Notes: generated by a model from the sequence alone, not told the origin. A stretch of DNA of 64,000 nt from Rhodoferax ferrireducens T118 (GCF_000013605.1 NC_007908.1:2728001-2792000), one strand, 5' to 3'. Counted from the stretch's first letter, positions 1-13,126 are shown. Numbers and translations: made by a program.

Positions 1-479
1 CCTTTGGCCGGCAAGGGGTAGACGCGCAGTTTGTAATTGTTACCCTGGGTCTTCTCCAGCAGCGCAGGGTCAACTTCTGCGCGCGCCACATCCTCAAACA
101 CCTGCTGGCCCTTGACCTTTTCTACAGGCACCGCTGAACGCAATTCGCCGTCGATGTCCAGCGCAATGCCGGTCACCGTCTGGCCATCGAGCAAGGGAAA
201 CTGCAACTCGCCTTCCAACGGACGCAGGTTGGGGTTGTAGAACACCATCTCGATGCGCGTATGCGCTGCGGCCCCCAGAACTTCCGCCTGAACCAGCACG
301 CTTTCCAGGCGTACAGGCAAGCGCGCATCGGGCACAACCAGGCGTGTCGGAACGTGCAGAGGAACCGGTCGAACAGGCATAACCTGCGCCGCAACCAGGC
401 CGGAAATGAAGGTTGACGCCAGCAGCAAAGCCGCCGCAATGCTTTGCCGTGGCTTGGCCACGATGTCCCCGATAGTCAT
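1..479 (-). CDS. VIT-domain membrane/exported protein (N-terminal part only)
   Basis: The gene starts at ATG 479 and runs off the left window edge in an open frame of 159 residues. Residues 12-35 form a hydrophobic signal or anchor segment. From about residue 65 the sequence looks like a vault/inter-alpha-trypsin (VIT) domain: alternating strands, the TRIEMVFYNP start, LEGELQFPL, and the conserved VEKVKGQQVFEDV stretch followed by DPALLEKTQGNNYKLRVYPL. In known families VIT domains are usually followed by a von Willebrand A domain in cell-surface proteins; that part would lie outside the window. No function can be assigned beyond an extracytoplasmic VIT protein. Confidence 0.8.
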   Translation of the reverse strand, partial: MTIGDIVAKPRQSIAAALLLASTFISGLVAAQVMPVRPVPLHVPTRLVVPDARLPVRLESVLVQAEVLGAAAHTRIEMVFYNPNLRPLEGELQFPLLDGQTVTGIALDIDGELRSAVPVEKVKGQQVFEDVARAEVDPALLEKTQGNNYKLRVYPLPAK

Positions 480-585
480 GGTCAAGGTCCCTTGTGATGA
501 GCCGCAGTTTAAAGGCAATCCTTTGTGCCAAAACCGGCAGCCATCGCCCTGCCCACTGTGTTCGGGGCACTCGCTCGCCCGCCAG

Positions 586-2343
586 CTACATCGACAGCGA
601 CCCTTCCCGGAACTCCGTCTTGTCGAGCCAGACGTTGACCAGCACCGGCTTGCCGCTGTGCGCCAGCGCGCGGGCACGGGCCAGGGCGGCGGGCAGCTCC
701 ATCATGGTTTTCACCACGATGCCTTCGGCGCCAAAGCCGGCCGCCACCGCGTGGTAGTCGGTGCGGGCCAGCACGGTGGCCACGTCGTCATGCAGCATCT
801 TGACCTGCTCGCGGGCAATCTGGGTCCAGCCGGCGTCGTTGCCAACCAGCGCGATCACCGGGATACCGTGACGCACAAAGGTGTCGAACTCCACCAGACC
901 ATAACCACAGGCGCCGTCACCCAGGATGATCCAGACTTCGCCGCCCGGACGCGCCAGCGCGGCACCGAGTGCAAAGCCGGCCCCAACGCCCAGGGTGCCG
1001 AAAGCGCCGGGGTCGAGCCAACTGAGCGGCGTACGCGGGTGCAGCACATAGGAGGCCGTGGCCACGAAGTCGCCGCCGTCGGCCACCAGCAGGGCGTTAT
1101 CGCCCAGCTCGTTCTCCAGCGTGCGAAACAGCGCAATCGGGTTGACGAACTCACCGCTGGCCTGAGCCTGCTGGTCGATCTCCAGCTCGCGTGCGGCATC
1201 ACGTCCGCGCAGTTGCGCGACCCACGCGGCCAGGCGTGACCCGGCTGCGGTGCTGGCCGGTTGCGCCTGCGCCAGCGCCTGCAGGAACAGGCCGGCGTCG
1301 CCAATGGCGGCAATGTCGGGCTTGCGGTTCAGGCGCGCATCCTTGGCGCTGCGGTTGGCGGCGATCAGCGTGGCGCTGCGCCGCACATGTTTGCCGTAAT
1401 CGAGCCGGAAGTCGCAGGGCACGCCCGCCAGCAGCACGCAATCGGCTTCGCGCAGAGCCTGGCGACGCTGGTGGCGCATCTGCAGCGGGTGGTCGCGCCC
1501 CAGCAAGCCGCGCGCCATGCCGGACAAATAGACCGGGATACCGAGCCTGGCCACTGCCTCGGCCAGATGCTCAGCTTGTTTTGAGAGCACCAGCGCCTGA
1601 CTGCCGATCACCAGCAGCGGCCGCTCGGCCTTGGCCAGCGCTGCCAGCGCCGCCTGCAGGCGGCCATCAGGCGCGCGCGGCGGCAGCACGGGGCGCACCT
1701 GCGGCGCGCTCACCGCCGCGCTGCCATCGAACATCTTTTTAACGTGGCGATTCAGATAAAAGCGCAACAACCGGTCGGCGACGGAAGTGCCTTTGCCCGC
1801 CGCGTCGGCATACCACTGGCGAATCGAGACCTCGTCGTACAGCAGGTCAACCGGGCACTCGATGAACACCGGCCCCGGCACCCCGGCCTGCGCCACGGCA
1901 AAAGCTTCATCAACGGCGGGGCCGAGTTCAGACACGCGTTGAATCTTGATGAAGCGCTTGACATGCGGCGCCACCAGCGGGCGCTGGTCGATGTCCTGCA
2001 GGGCGCCGCGCCCCTGCAGTGCGGTGGGCGCAGCGCCACCGATGAGAATCACCGGTGACTGCGCCAACTGCGCATTTTTCAGGGCCGTGATGGTGTTGCT
2101 GATGCCTGGCCCCGCCGTGACGGCCGCGACACCTGGCAGGCCTGACAGCCTTGCCGTGGCGTCGGCGGCAAACACCGCGGTGGCTTCGTCGCGCACATCA
2201 AGGATGCGGATGCCACGCGCTTTGGAGGCACTCAGGATGGGAGAAATATGACCGCCGCAGAGCGTGAAGACACAGCGCACGCCGTGTGCCTGCAGGGCTT
2301 CGGCGACGCGGTCACCGCCGTGGCGGATGGATGTGCTTGGCAT
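586..2343 (-). CDS. ThDP-dependent enzyme, acetolactate synthase / 2-hydroxyacyl-CoA lyase-like
   Basis: A 585-residue ThDP enzyme of the acetolactate synthase fold. Three domains are recognisable: an N-terminal PYR domain with the cofactor-activating glutamate (E53 in [10 protein letters not shown]), a central transhydrogenase-like domain, and a C-terminal PP domain with the GDG...N motif (GDGACGYG near residue 475, then GNDAGW). The [13 protein letters not shown] stretch resembles the ILVBL/HACL subgroup more than biosynthetic IlvB. No small regulatory subunit lies nearby. An upstream in-frame TTG (2370) lies inside the preceding gene, so ATG 2343 is preferred; it follows that gene's stop by 17 bp. 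Coupling to an acyl-CoA ligase suggests acyl-CoA chemistry rather than branched-chain amino acid synthesis (inference). Confidence 0.85.
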   Translation of the reverse strand: MPSTSIRHGGDRVAEALQAHGVRCVFTLCGGHISPILSASKARGIRILDVRDEATAVFAADATARLSGLPGVAAVTAGPGISNTITALKNAQLAQSPVILIGGAAPTALQGRGALQDIDQRPLVAPHVKRFIKIQRVSELGPAVDEAFAVAQAGVPGPVFIECPVDLLYDEVSIRQWYADAAGKGTSVADRLLRFYLNRHVKKMFDGSAAVSAPQVRPVLPPRAPDGRLQAALAALAKAERPLLVIGSQALVLSKQAEHLAEAVARLGIPVYLSGMARGLLGRDHPLQMRHQRRQALREADCVLLAGVPCDFRLDYGKHVRRSATLIAANRSAKDARLNRKPDIAAIGDAGLFLQALAQAQPASTAAGSRLAAWVAQLRGRDAARELEIDQQAQASGEFVNPIALFRTLENELGDNALLVADGGDFVATASYVLHPRTPLSWLDPGAFGTLGVGAGFALGAALARPGGEVWIILGDGACGYGLVEFDTFVRHGIPVIALVGNDAGWTQIAREQVKMLHDDVATVLARTDYHAVAAGFGAEGIVVKTMMELPAALARARALAHSGKPVLVNVWLDKTEFREGSLSM

Positions 2344-2360
2344 GTTGTCGTGTTTCCCGC

Positions 2361-4040
2361 CTAAGCCCAATGAACCGGGCCGCGGCCGGTGTACCAGACC
2401 TCTACCTGGGCCGCCACCGCCGCTTCGATGCGACCGCGTTTGATTTTCATGGTCGGCGTGAGGCAGCCGTTTTCGATCGACCAGGGCTCGCGTGCCACGA
2501 CGATCATGCGCAGGTGTTCATATTCAGGCACCTGCTGGTTCACGTCCTGAAGCAACTGGCCCAGCTCGTCCTGCACTCTCGCTCGAACATTCGGGTCACC
2601 CATTTGCGGGCGCAGGCTTTCGGCCAGCACCACCATCGCATAGGCAGAAGGCTGACCGACGCCCGACACCAGCGACAGCTCGACCATCGGATGCGCATTA
2701 AGCAGGTTCTCGATCGGCGCCGGTGCCACGTACTTGCCCTTGGCCGTCTTGAACAGCTCCTTGGCGCGGCCGGTGATCTTGAGCAGCCCGTCGGCCCTCA
2801 ACTCGCCGAGGTCGCCGGTACGGAAAAAACCGTCCTCTGTGAACGACGCCGCCGTCAGCTCCGGCTGCTTGTAATAGCCGCTGAACTGCCCGGGCGACTT
2901 GATCAGGATCTCGCCTTCGTCGCTGATGCGTACCTGCACGCCGGGCATCGCCACCCCGACATAACCGGGCTCGTTGAACTTCTCGTTCGAGCCGTGCGAG
3001 AACGAATTGTCCTCGGTCATGCCGTAGCCCTCGTACAGTTTCAGGCCGAGGCGCCGGTACCAGGCGATGAGGTCGGGCGGGATCGGCGCCGACCCGCTGG
3101 CCGCATTGCGGACCTGATCCAGCCCCAGACCCTTGAGCACCTTCTTCGCGACGATGCGCCCGAGGATCGGGATGCCGAGCAATCGATCGAGCTTTTCCGG
3201 CGCCATCTTCGCGAAGACGCCCTGCTGGAACTTGAGCCACAGCCGCGGCACCGAGATGAAGACCGTCGGCCGTGCACGCTGCAGGTCCGTCAGGAAGGTG
3301 TCGAGCGCCTCGGCGAAAAAGACGTGCGCGTCACCGCCGACCAGCGTCGACGCTTCGACGCACGAGCGCTCGAAGCTGTGCGCCAGTGGCAGGTAAGACA
3401 GGAGTCGGATTTCGGTTTCCCGGCCGAGGCGCTCACGGGTGTAGTTGGAAAAACCTTCCCCCGCGCGGGTGATGGCGCCAAAGCTCACCATCGCGCCCTT
3501 GGGCTGCCCGGTCGAACCCGAGGTATAGATCAACATCGCCAACTCGTTGGCGCCGCGTTGCGGGCGGCCACCGAGCGGACCAGTTCGCGCCACGATGGCA
3601 TCCCAGGTGTCGTAGTCGGTCTGCGGCGCCAGCGGAAAGGCAATGCGTGGCAGACTGGCTGGCACGCCCGGCTTCTGCGCCTCCCAGGTGTCGAGCTTGC
3701 CCACGAACAGCAGGCTGGCACCGCTGTGCTCCAGCACGAAGTGCACGGTCTCGGCGACTTCGGTCGGGAAGATCGCCACCGTGGTGTAGCCGGCCATCCA
3801 GATCGCCAATTCGGCCATGAAGAAGTGCGCGCAATTCTTGGACAGGATGGCGACGCGTGCGCCGCGTTCCAGGCCGCGACTTTGCAGATGCGCCGCCATG
3901 CGCCGCGCCTGATCGACGGTTTGCGCCCAGGTGTAGTCCGTCACCTTCCCGCCGCCAACGGGCTGACTCAGGAAAACCTGGTCGGGGTGCGCGTCGGCGT
4001 GGTCGTAGACGTAGTCGAGGATCAGTTTTGAATCGGGCAT
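2361..4040 (-). CDS. AMP-dependent long-chain acyl-CoA synthetase family protein
   Basis: A 559-residue adenylate-forming ligase expected to activate a carboxylic acid, probably a fatty acid, to acyl-AMP and then acyl-CoA. The P-loop-like AMP motif is [11 protein letters not shown] (residues 172-182). The GYGMTE motif and [13 protein letters not shown] follow, with the C-terminal hinge and the lysine-rich [10 protein letters not shown] segment. Length and motif order match the FadD/long-chain group. An AGGA ribosome site precedes ATG 4040. It is the first gene of a leftward pair with the ThDP enzyme, 17 bp apart. Substrate is unknown; a long-chain or branched acid is a reasonable guess. Confidence 0.88.
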   Translation of the reverse strand: MPDSKLILDYVYDHADAHPDQVFLSQPVGGGKVTDYTWAQTVDQARRMAAHLQSRGLERGARVAILSKNCAHFFMAELAIWMAGYTTVAIFPTEVAETVHFVLEHSGASLLFVGKLDTWEAQKPGVPASLPRIAFPLAPQTDYDTWDAIVARTGPLGGRPQRGANELAMLIYTSGSTGQPKGAMVSFGAITRAGEGFSNYTRERLGRETEIRLLSYLPLAHSFERSCVEASTLVGGDAHVFFAEALDTFLTDLQRARPTVFISVPRLWLKFQQGVFAKMAPEKLDRLLGIPILGRIVAKKVLKGLGLDQVRNAASGSAPIPPDLIAWYRRLGLKLYEGYGMTEDNSFSHGSNEKFNEPGYVGVAMPGVQVRISDEGEILIKSPGQFSGYYKQPELTAASFTEDGFFRTGDLGELRADGLLKITGRAKELFKTAKGKYVAPAPIENLLNAHPMVELSLVSGVGQPSAYAMVVLAESLRPQMGDPNVRARVQDELGQLLQDVNQQVPEYEHLRMIVVAREPWSIENGCLTPTMKIKRGRIEAAVAAQVEVWYTGRGPVHWA

Positions 4041-4146
4041 GGGGCATCCTGTTTTTTTGTTCTCGCGTCAGCGGAGCGCGTAGTGCTCCACTATGACTTG
4101 CAATGCGCACGCCGTCACACGGGTTTACCCGAGTTATCGACAAAAA

Positions 4147-4200
4147 CTGACCTCTAGCCCCCGTCTATACTCAACAAGTAGCTATTATTAATATAGCATT
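4147..4200 (-). repeat. Dispersed ~60-bp repeat, family 1, copy A
   Basis: Read on the minus strand this segment contains AATAGCTACTTGTTGAG, then the core GACGGGGGCTAGAGG. It lies in the 239-bp gap upstream of the acyl-CoA synthetase gene. The same core recurs at 23411, 25253, 33486, 39937, 55583 and 61453. Confidence 0.75.
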
Positions 4201-4279
4201 CTTACCCGTGGCATGGCGATAATCAAACCGATCCAGGCGAAGCAAACTGGCCTGTCAGCCTGGGGATCGGGGTCTCGCA

Positions 4280-6859
4280 TCAGGCTTTTGAGTCATAAAA
4301 CCTGACTGTATTGCGCCCAACTTTCTTGGCCCGGTACATGGCCGCATCGGCCCACTTGAGGATGTCGTCCTGCGGGGTTTCGTTGTCCATGAAGATCACC
4401 ACACCGATGCTGGCCGTGCAGTAATGCGTCAACAAGGTGTCGCTGCGGCTCTCGTGATGCACCGTGATCAGGTAGGGTTCAGACAGGCTGCTGCGGATTT
4501 TCTCGGCAACGGCTTGCGCCTGCGCGGTCGATAGCGCCTGATCGGTACTCAACTCACTGAGCATCACCACAAACTCGTCGCCACCGAAACGCCCGACGGT
4601 GTCGATCTCGCGCACACAATGGGTCAGGCGCCTGGCCACCTCAATCAACAACAAATCGCCCAACAGGTGCCCATGCGTGTCATTGAGTGGTTTGAAATTG
4701 TCCAGGTCCAGAATCATCAGCGCGCAATAGCAGGCACTGCGCTTGCTGGCTGCCATGGCCTGGCCCAAGCGATCGGTGAGCAGGCGACGGTTGGGCAGCA
4801 GGGTCAGCGGGTCATAGAAGGCGAGTTGACGCACCTGCTCTTCCATCTGTTTACGCTCGGTAATGTCGTGGGTGACGGCCAGCTGCATCGTCTCGGCATG
4901 GTCGAGCATGGGCACTGCATGGGTCTCCAGCCAGCGCCGGCCACCCTTGAGACCGATCACCTCGAACTGCATTTGCATCCTTGCACCCGCCAGCACACGC
5001 TGATGCAAATCCCAATAAGCAGCGCGGTATTCGGGGGCGATGAGATCAAGCACCGGGCGCCCTGCCACCTGCGCCAGCGCGTCGGCCTCGATCATCGCCA
5101 GTCCGGCCGGATTCATGTGCAGCAAGCGCCCCTGGGCATCAATAATTTTGATGCAATCGGGTTCGTTCTCGATGATGGTCTGCAAGTGCAATTCACTCGC
5201 CTTCAACTCTGCGGTCTGATCTGCCACTCGCTGCTCCAGCGTTTCGTTGACCTCCTGAATCTCATCAAACTGTGCCTTCAGCAGTTTGGACATCTCCCGG
5301 AAATTGCCAATCAGATCATTGGTCTCCTTGATCGCTGTTTCAGGCCACACAATGTCGTTGTCGCTGGCTGCAACCCTGAACGGCAAGTTGCGGGTCAATG
5401 CACCCAGAACATCGAGCGTGCCCATGATTTGGCGGCTCAGGACTTCGGCCAGTATCAACGCCGCCAGCAAAATCACAAACAACAGGGTCAGTTTGTCGCT
5501 GTAATTCTTGTAGAGCGTTTTCTGGAAAGGCGCGACCGGCTGCTCCAGGATCAATGTCCACTCGGCCAGATCACCGACGGCAGTTTGAGCAACATAAACC
5601 GATTCTTGCCAACGATCGGAGATTGAGGTATTGGCAGCCACTGAAGGCACCCACTGACTGATGCCGGCATCGAGTTGACTGAGCTGGCCTCTGCCGCGTT
5701 TAAAAGGTGTCATGACCGTTTGGTCGCTGCGATTGCTCATGATGACCTGGTTTTTTTTGTCCAGCAAGGTGTAGAGCACCGCATGACCCACCGTGCTGCT
5801 GTCAAGTTGCTCGCGTATCTGCGTCAGACTCAGTATGCCGGTCACATAGCCGCCGTATTTCCCATCCAGGAGCACGGGCGCTCGCGCCGCCACCATGGGC
5901 CTGGCGATGCCGATCCTGTCCATGATGGCCTCCGAGACCATCGGTTGAAGGGTTCGCTTGAGGTCTGGAATGAACGGTCCATCCGCGAAGTTCTTTCCAA
6001 TGGTGCTGTGCCCTAACTCATCAAGCAATGGATAGTAGGCAGTAGTTGTCGCCTGAGCGTCCATCAGCCCAAGGCGCAAAAAATTGGAATCCAACTTCTG
6101 CGCCTGCTCCAGATGAGCTTGCATCTGCTGCGGCGTCTTTACGGCCGCCGTCTCGGCCAGCTTGAGAACGGCAGATTTCCTGTTGATCACCCATGTGTTC
6201 ACATAGTGATCCAGGCGGGCGCTGTCTTGCAGCAATGAGGCCCGAATCCGGTGGTCGGTTTCAGCAAAATCAGCGCGGCTGCCAATCGCAAGCATGATCA
6301 AGCCCGGAAACACGACAAAAGCGGTCAGCAGGTTGTAGATGATCTCGCGAAATGAGGTCTGCGACGATCGAAACCCGAGCACCAACCCGGTAAAAATCAG
6401 CCGGGCCAGCAGGGCATTGGCCATGCCGTTGCTGGCCTGCTTGGTCATGAGGAAGGTAACGCTACTGAGCGGCACATGCATCACCAGGCGGTAAAAAAAG
6501 AACACCAGTGGCATGCCAACCAGCAGCCAAAACAAGGTATCGGCCAGCACCATGCCGACCCGGCGCCGCGTCATCAGAACACCAACCCACAGCGCCTCAG
6601 CGCCGAGGATGATGATGGCGTAAGGGTGGTTCCACAGAACGTAGGTGTAGCTGCCGATCAGCGCGGCAGCCAGTGTGCCCCAACCGAGCCCGAAGTATTG
6701 GAGGGCCAGCATCGCAAAGATGCTGCCGAACAGGAAATCAATATTGAGAAAAACCGGAAAACTGAAATAGTTGCCCGCCAGACCGGCAGCAACCAGAAAC
6801 ACAAACAGGAGAAGGCCGTAAGGGTGTCTGATGTTCGGGCTGATCAGGATGCTGTTCAC
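4280..6859 (-). CDS. Membrane-bound PAS-GGDEF diguanylate cyclase
   Basis: An 859-residue protein that should make cyclic-di-GMP. The first ~190 residues hold about six hydrophobic helices (a MASE-like integral sensor). A large, probably periplasmic sensing region follows to about residue 460 and ends in another membrane helix (LTLLFVILLAALILAEVL). Then come a coiled linker, a PAS domain starting near NEPDCIKIIDAQG, and a C-terminal GGDEF domain. The active-site motif RFGGDEF is intact and an RxxD inhibitory site (REID) sits five residues before it, so product inhibition is likely. No EAL domain is present. The start is GTG 6859 without a strong ribosome site. It lies 67 bp upstream of a chemoreceptor gene on the same strand. 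Confidence 0.88.
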   Translation of the reverse strand: MNSILISPNIRHPYGLLLFVFLVAAGLAGNYFSFPVFLNIDFLFGSIFAMLALQYFGLGWGTLAAALIGSYTYVLWNHPYAIIILGAEALWVGVLMTRRRVGMVLADTLFWLLVGMPLVFFFYRLVMHVPLSSVTFLMTKQASNGMANALLARLIFTGLVLGFRSSQTSFREIIYNLLTAFVVFPGLIMLAIGSRADFAETDHRIRASLLQDSARLDHYVNTWVINRKSAVLKLAETAAVKTPQQMQAHLEQAQKLDSNFLRLGLMDAQATTTAYYPLLDELGHSTIGKNFADGPFIPDLKRTLQPMVSEAIMDRIGIARPMVAARAPVLLDGKYGGYVTGILSLTQIREQLDSSTVGHAVLYTLLDKKNQVIMSNRSDQTVMTPFKRGRGQLSQLDAGISQWVPSVAANTSISDRWQESVYVAQTAVGDLAEWTLILEQPVAPFQKTLYKNYSDKLTLLFVILLAALILAEVLSRQIMGTLDVLGALTRNLPFRVAASDNDIVWPETAIKETNDLIGNFREMSKLLKAQFDEIQEVNETLEQRVADQTAELKASELHLQTIIENEPDCIKIIDAQGRLLHMNPAGLAMIEADALAQVAGRPVLDLIAPEYRAAYWDLHQRVLAGARMQMQFEVIGLKGGRRWLETHAVPMLDHAETMQLAVTHDITERKQMEEQVRQLAFYDPLTLLPNRRLLTDRLGQAMAASKRSACYCALMILDLDNFKPLNDTHGHLLGDLLLIEVARRLTHCVREIDTVGRFGGDEFVVMLSELSTDQALSTAQAQAVAEKIRSSLSEPYLITVHHESRSDTLLTHYCTASIGVVIFMDNETPQDDILKWADAAMYRAKKVGRNTVRFYDSKA

Positions 6860-6926
6860 GTTTGGCGTTGTGGTTAAAACAATGCTCCACTCAAACCAGG
6901 GTCCAGGTCACCTTCTATTTTGCCGG

Positions 6927-8666
6927 TCAGAAAGCTTCCCAATCCGCTTCACCCGCTGGGGCGTCTTTAGCGAGCGTTTTCGCCGGCGCTTTGGCGGAAT
7001 TCTTCAACGCAGCACCTGACGACGGCGCCGCCAGGGCGCGGCGCGCGACGGGCTGGCGGACACCCGGGGCAGGCTGATTCGAGCGCAGCGCTGCCGGTGG
7101 TGGTGCCCGCCGGGGCGAGTCAACGCTGACGAGCTTGAACACGGCCACCGTTTGCACCAGATCTTGCGCCTGCGACTTGAGGCTGTTGGCTGCAGCCGCC
7201 ATTTGCTCCACCAACGCGGCATTTTGCTGCGTGGACTGGTCCATCTGAGTCACCGCCTCACCCACTTGCGACACGCCCAGCGCCTGCTCGCTGCTGGCGG
7301 AGCTGATCTCGCCCATGATGTCGGTCACACGGTGAATGCTGCTCACCACCTCGGCCATGGTGACGCCGGCCTGGTCCACCAGCGTGCTGCCCTGCTCCAC
7401 CCGCTCCACACTGGCGTTGATCAATGACTTGATTTCTTTCGCTGCTTCGGCAGAACGCCCGGCCAGGCTGCGCACCTCGCTGGCCACCACCGCAAAGCCA
7501 CGCCCCTGTTCACCGGCCCGGGCGGCTTCCACCGCCGCGTTCAAAGCCAGGATATTGGTCTGGAACGCAATGCCATCAATCACACTGATGATGTCTGAGA
7601 TTTTGCGTGAGGCATCATTGATGCCCTTCATGGTGTCCACCACCTGCGCCACCACTTCGCCGCCCTTGACGGCCACCGCGCTGGCACTCAAAGCCAGTTG
7701 GTTGGCCTGGCGCGCGCTGTCGGCATTTTGTTTGACGGCGGCGCTGAGTTGCTCCATCGAAGACGCGGTTTGTTCCAGCGCGCTGGCCTGACTCTCCGTG
7801 CGGGCACTCAGATCCTGGTTACCCTGCGCAATTTCGGCGCTGGCGACCTGCAGGCCCTCGGAGCCGCGGTGAACATTGGCAACGACCCGGGCCAGGCTGG
7901 CCTGCATCAGATCCAGATGGGCCATCAGGCTGCTGGTGTCGCCTGCCTTGAGCATGTTTTCCTCGCTCAGATCACCCTGGGCCACGCGCTGTGCCAGGTT
8001 CACGGCATCCTGCGGCTCGCCCCCGAGCTGCTTGATGATGCTTCGGCTCAACAAAATACCGAACACGATGCCACCGGCGCACACCAGCAGCATGAGAACC
8101 ACGCTGATGAGGGTTGCCCGGCGGCCCGATGCCGCTGCCTGGGCCAAGACGGCGGCATTGTCGGCCTTGATCCGGGCAACCGCCTGCTCAAGCAGCTTCA
8201 AGGGCTCCCGGTCCATGTCCTGCGCCGAGTTGTCGCCACCGGCCGGATCCATATTGGCGGCCTTGAAAAATTCCAGACCCTTGCGATAGTTCTCCCCCAT
8301 TTGGGTGTGCGCCTGCGCGAACTTAGCCACCAGCGCCCGGCTTTCGCCCTCGGGTAATGCGGCCATCAGCTTCTTGGCCCGCTCTGCCACATCGCGCTCA
8401 TGCTGAACAAAACCGGCCCAATGTGTGCTCATCTTTTCAGCGTTTGAACCGCGCAGCAGGACGTTCTTCCACTCCAGTACCTGGGTCTTGAAAACCAGCG
8501 CCATATCAGCGACCTGGGCCTCGTGATTGGTGTTGGCTGTGGCGGCCACCGCATTTTCAAACGTCCCAAGCGATTGGTTCAAGCTGTAGATGCCGAACAG
8601 CGCCGCACAGAACAGAAAGAGCTGCGCCCAGGCAAACGCCAGAGGTAACTTGAGGCTTAGTTTCAT
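6927..8666 (-). CDS. Methyl-accepting chemotaxis protein
   Basis: A 579-residue chemoreceptor. It has an N-terminal membrane helix, a periplasmic four-helix-type ligand domain (about residues 30-180), a second membrane helix ([20 protein letters not shown]), a HAMP region, and a cytoplasmic signalling hairpin containing the near-invariant [20 protein letters not shown] tip. The linker near the C-terminus is rich in Pro and Ala and the protein ends in DWEAF, resembling the NWETF-type pentapeptide that tethers CheR/CheB. The open frame extends to a TTG at 8696, but ATG 8666 gives the usual [12 protein letters not shown] start. The ligand cannot be told from sequence. A second receptor of the same design lies at 40641. 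Confidence 0.92.
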   Translation of the reverse strand: MKLSLKLPLAFAWAQLFLFCAALFGIYSLNQSLGTFENAVAATANTNHEAQVADMALVFKTQVLEWKNVLLRGSNAEKMSTHWAGFVQHERDVAERAKKLMAALPEGESRALVAKFAQAHTQMGENYRKGLEFFKAANMDPAGGDNSAQDMDREPLKLLEQAVARIKADNAAVLAQAAASGRRATLISVVLMLLVCAGGIVFGILLSRSIIKQLGGEPQDAVNLAQRVAQGDLSEENMLKAGDTSSLMAHLDLMQASLARVVANVHRGSEGLQVASAEIAQGNQDLSARTESQASALEQTASSMEQLSAAVKQNADSARQANQLALSASAVAVKGGEVVAQVVDTMKGINDASRKISDIISVIDGIAFQTNILALNAAVEAARAGEQGRGFAVVASEVRSLAGRSAEAAKEIKSLINASVERVEQGSTLVDQAGVTMAEVVSSIHRVTDIMGEISSASSEQALGVSQVGEAVTQMDQSTQQNAALVEQMAAAANSLKSQAQDLVQTVAVFKLVSVDSPRRAPPPAALRSNQPAPGVRQPVARRALAAPSSGAALKNSAKAPAKTLAKDAPAGEADWEAF

Positions 8667-8746
8667 GATGGCTTTCGTGGAAAATGACGTCTGCAATAGA
8701 AACTATAGCGTTTCAGGTTTGATGAAGGGTTGCGTTGGATCAGTAT

Positions 8747-9571
8747 TTAAATCAAGGATCGCCCCGGCATCTGGGCTGACCAGTCAATCGGGTCCTGCTG
8801 CAGCACGATGTCAATGTCCAGGCCCAGCACCTCTCCCACCGCGCCCGGAAACGTCACCGCCAGGGCATTGGCCGATAGCCCGCCCTCGCGGGCGCGCACA
8901 CGCCAGGTAGCCAGGTGAATAACCCCTGCCAGCGGTTCATAGACCTCGTCCTGGAACGGCGCGTACTGGTGCGCCAGCGCATCCACAATCGGCTGCGGAA
9001 ACTGCCACTTGCTGGCAAAACCGGCACCCACCTCGGCGTAACAAAAACCAAAAGACCGGTGCTCCAGCCTGGCACGCCGCAAATCAAGCGGGTCCACTTC
9101 GCGGTCCAGCGCCGCTACCTCGTCGGGCATGCCGATGTGCATGGCCAGTTCGCCCACTGCATGGATCAAGCCGCAGGTAAAAGCCGCCTGCGGGTTTTGC
9201 CGCACCACCCCGGCCAGTGAGCGCGACAGCTTGGCCACGTTCAGGCTGTAAGCCCAAAACTGCTGCAGGTTGATGCCCGGCACCGCCTTCAGCGAAGCTG
9301 CGGATGCCGCCTGGGCGGCCATGGCCCGCACATGCGCCAGGCCCAGGATGGCCAGCGCCTCCGACACGCTGTTGATCTTGCCCGAGAGCTTGAAAAAGCC
9401 CGCATTGGCGGTCTGCAACAAGCGCGTCGTCAGGGCCGGGTCGGTGCTGATGAGTTGGGTGATGGTCTTGAGATCGGGCTCACTGCGCCCGAGCTCGCTG
9501 AGCAAAAGCGCCACCACCTTCGGAATACTGGGCAGGACAAACTGTGAGGCCAGCAGGGTATTGAGATCCAC
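8747..9571 (-). CDS. HDOD-domain signalling protein
   Basis: A protein of about 274 residues made almost entirely of one HDOD domain, the degenerate relative of HD phosphohydrolases used in bacterial signalling. The pattern LPSIPKVVALLLSEL, then ISTDPALTTRLLQTAN and the helix SVSEALAILGLAHVRAMA is typical, and no complete HD metal site is visible. I prefer GTG 9571 (VDLNTLLASQF), which follows a GGAG at about 10 nt. The open frame reaches a start at 9661 that would add 30 poorly conserved residues. It sits downstream of tex on the same strand. HDOD proteins often work with cyclic-di-GMP or chemotaxis pathways, which fits the neighbours. Confidence 0.82.
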   Translation of the reverse strand: MDLNTLLASQFVLPSIPKVVALLLSELGRSEPDLKTITQLISTDPALTTRLLQTANAGFFKLSGKINSVSEALAILGLAHVRAMAAQAASAASLKAVPGINLQQFWAYSLNVAKLSRSLAGVVRQNPQAAFTCGLIHAVGELAMHIGMPDEVAALDREVDPLDLRRARLEHRSFGFCYAEVGAGFASKWQFPQPIVDALAHQYAPFQDEVYEPLAGVIHLATWRVRAREGGLSANALAVTFPGAVGEVLGLDIDIVLQQDPIDWSAQMPGRSLI

Positions 9572-9670
9572 GGCTACACAACTCCGTTGACAAATTCGAG
9601 GGATGGATGAGGCTGACAAAATCATTATGTCCTGAAACCTGACGTAACAGACCGCCGCCACACGCGGTGG

Positions 9671-9691
9671 GCAAGCGCTGTCCTCAACTGA

Positions 9692-9694
<3 letters not shown>
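9671..9694 (-). repeat. Partial copy of repeat family 2 at the 3' end of tex
   Basis: On the minus strand this reads TGATCAGTTGAGGACAGCGC followed by TTGC, matching part of the larger repeat at 40495 and 44606. The tex stop codon TGA is its first three bases. Confidence 0.6.
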
Positions 9695-12115
<2,421 letters not shown>

Positions 12116-12343
12116 GACTAAAAGAGGCGCCAGCCTTGCGCTGACTAAAACTGAATGAAGGGCGCGAGTTTGCCATAGGCGGAGTTGACAGTTGGCCTGT
12201 GGGGTTCGCCCTACACCTGCTGTGTCCCGACGTGGAAACCACTTTCTGGAGGGCACCGTTACCTCGTAGACTGAAATACGTCGCGTGAGCCAAATCGGGC
12301 CATCCGACGCATCCAACCAACCTTCCTCATAGGAATTATCACC

Positions 12344-13126
12344 ATGATTCACCAAACCACGTCTACCGTCTCCCAGCCTGATCGCATCAAGACGCTTTTG
12401 TCACGCGTCGGCGCACCGAACGTACCCGCCATGACCGAGGAGCTGCTGCCGTTCACCGTCAGGTTGGTGCGGGACCAAGACGACCTGAGCAAGGCGGTGC
12501 AGATCCGCCACTCGGCGTATGCCCGCCATCTGCCGGACTTCGCTGAGACGCTCAAATCAGCCGAGACCGCTGATGCCGAAAATGGCGTGGTGGTGTTGCT
12601 GGCGGAATCGAAACTGGACGGCTCACCGCTGGGCACCATGCGTATCCAGACCAACCAGTTCAAACCACTCTGTCTGGAACAGTCGGTCCAGTTGCCGGCC
12701 TGGCTCAAGAGACGACCGCTGGCAGAGGCCACCCGCTTGGGCGTGACCGACGGCAAGGGCGGGCGCCTTGTCACCACCGTGCTCTTCAAGGCCTTTTTTC
12801 AGTACTGCCAGCAAACCGGCATCGAATGGATGGTCGTCGCGGGCCGTGCGCCCGTCGATCGGATGTATGACCGGCTGATGTTCGAGGACGTATTTCCGGG
12901 CATGGGCTACATTCCCCTGGCCCACGCCGGCAACCTGCCGCACCGCGTGATGTTATTCGATGTCAATACCGCAGAGGATCGCTGGGCCCAGGCCAAACAT
13001 CCCCTGTTCGGTTTCATGTGCCACACCCATCATCCAGACATCAACCTCGGCGGCCAACGTCGGCAGAACGTCCCGCATATGGCAATGTCGGCGTTTCCGG
13101 CTCAGGGAACAGCCTTTCCGATGTAG
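12344..13126 (+). CDS. FeeM-like N-acyl amino acid synthase (GNAT-type acyltransferase)
   Basis: A 260-residue protein resembling the N-acyl amino acid synthase FeeM group, which is related to LuxI-type autoinducer synthases and to the exosortase-associated acyltransferases. Recognisable are the N-terminal VRLVRDQDDLSKAVQIRHSAYA, the basic LAEATRLGV stretch, and MVVAGRAPVDRMYDRLMFED. Such enzymes acylate an amino acid from acyl-ACP in the cytoplasm. A GGAA site lies 8 nt before ATG 12344, and the gene is divergent from tex. No dedicated acyl carrier protein or exosortase gene is visible beside it. The acyl chain and amino acid are unknown. Confidence 0.75.
   Translation: MIHQTTSTVSQPDRIKTLLSRVGAPNVPAMTEELLPFTVRLVRDQDDLSKAVQIRHSAYARHLPDFAETLKSAETADAENGVVVLLAESKLDGSPLGTMRIQTNQFKPLCLEQSVQLPAWLKRRPLAEATRLGVTDGKGGRLVTTVLFKAFFQYCQQTGIEWMVVAGRAPVDRMYDRLMFEDVFPGMGYIPLAHAGNLPHRVMLFDVNTAEDRWAQAKHPLFGFMCHTHHPDINLGGQRRQNVPHMAMSAFPAQGTAFPM

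Noticed and set aside
2286..4031. 581-codon open frame on the plus strand
   Set aside because: It lies antisense over the acyl-CoA synthetase gene, whose frame carries all family motifs; the plus-strand translation is Arg/His-rich without any recognisable domain.
6831..7077. Small plus-strand ORFs near 6831-7077
   Set aside because: They overlap the chemoreceptor C-terminus and the cyclase start on the other strand and have no ribosome site or domain.
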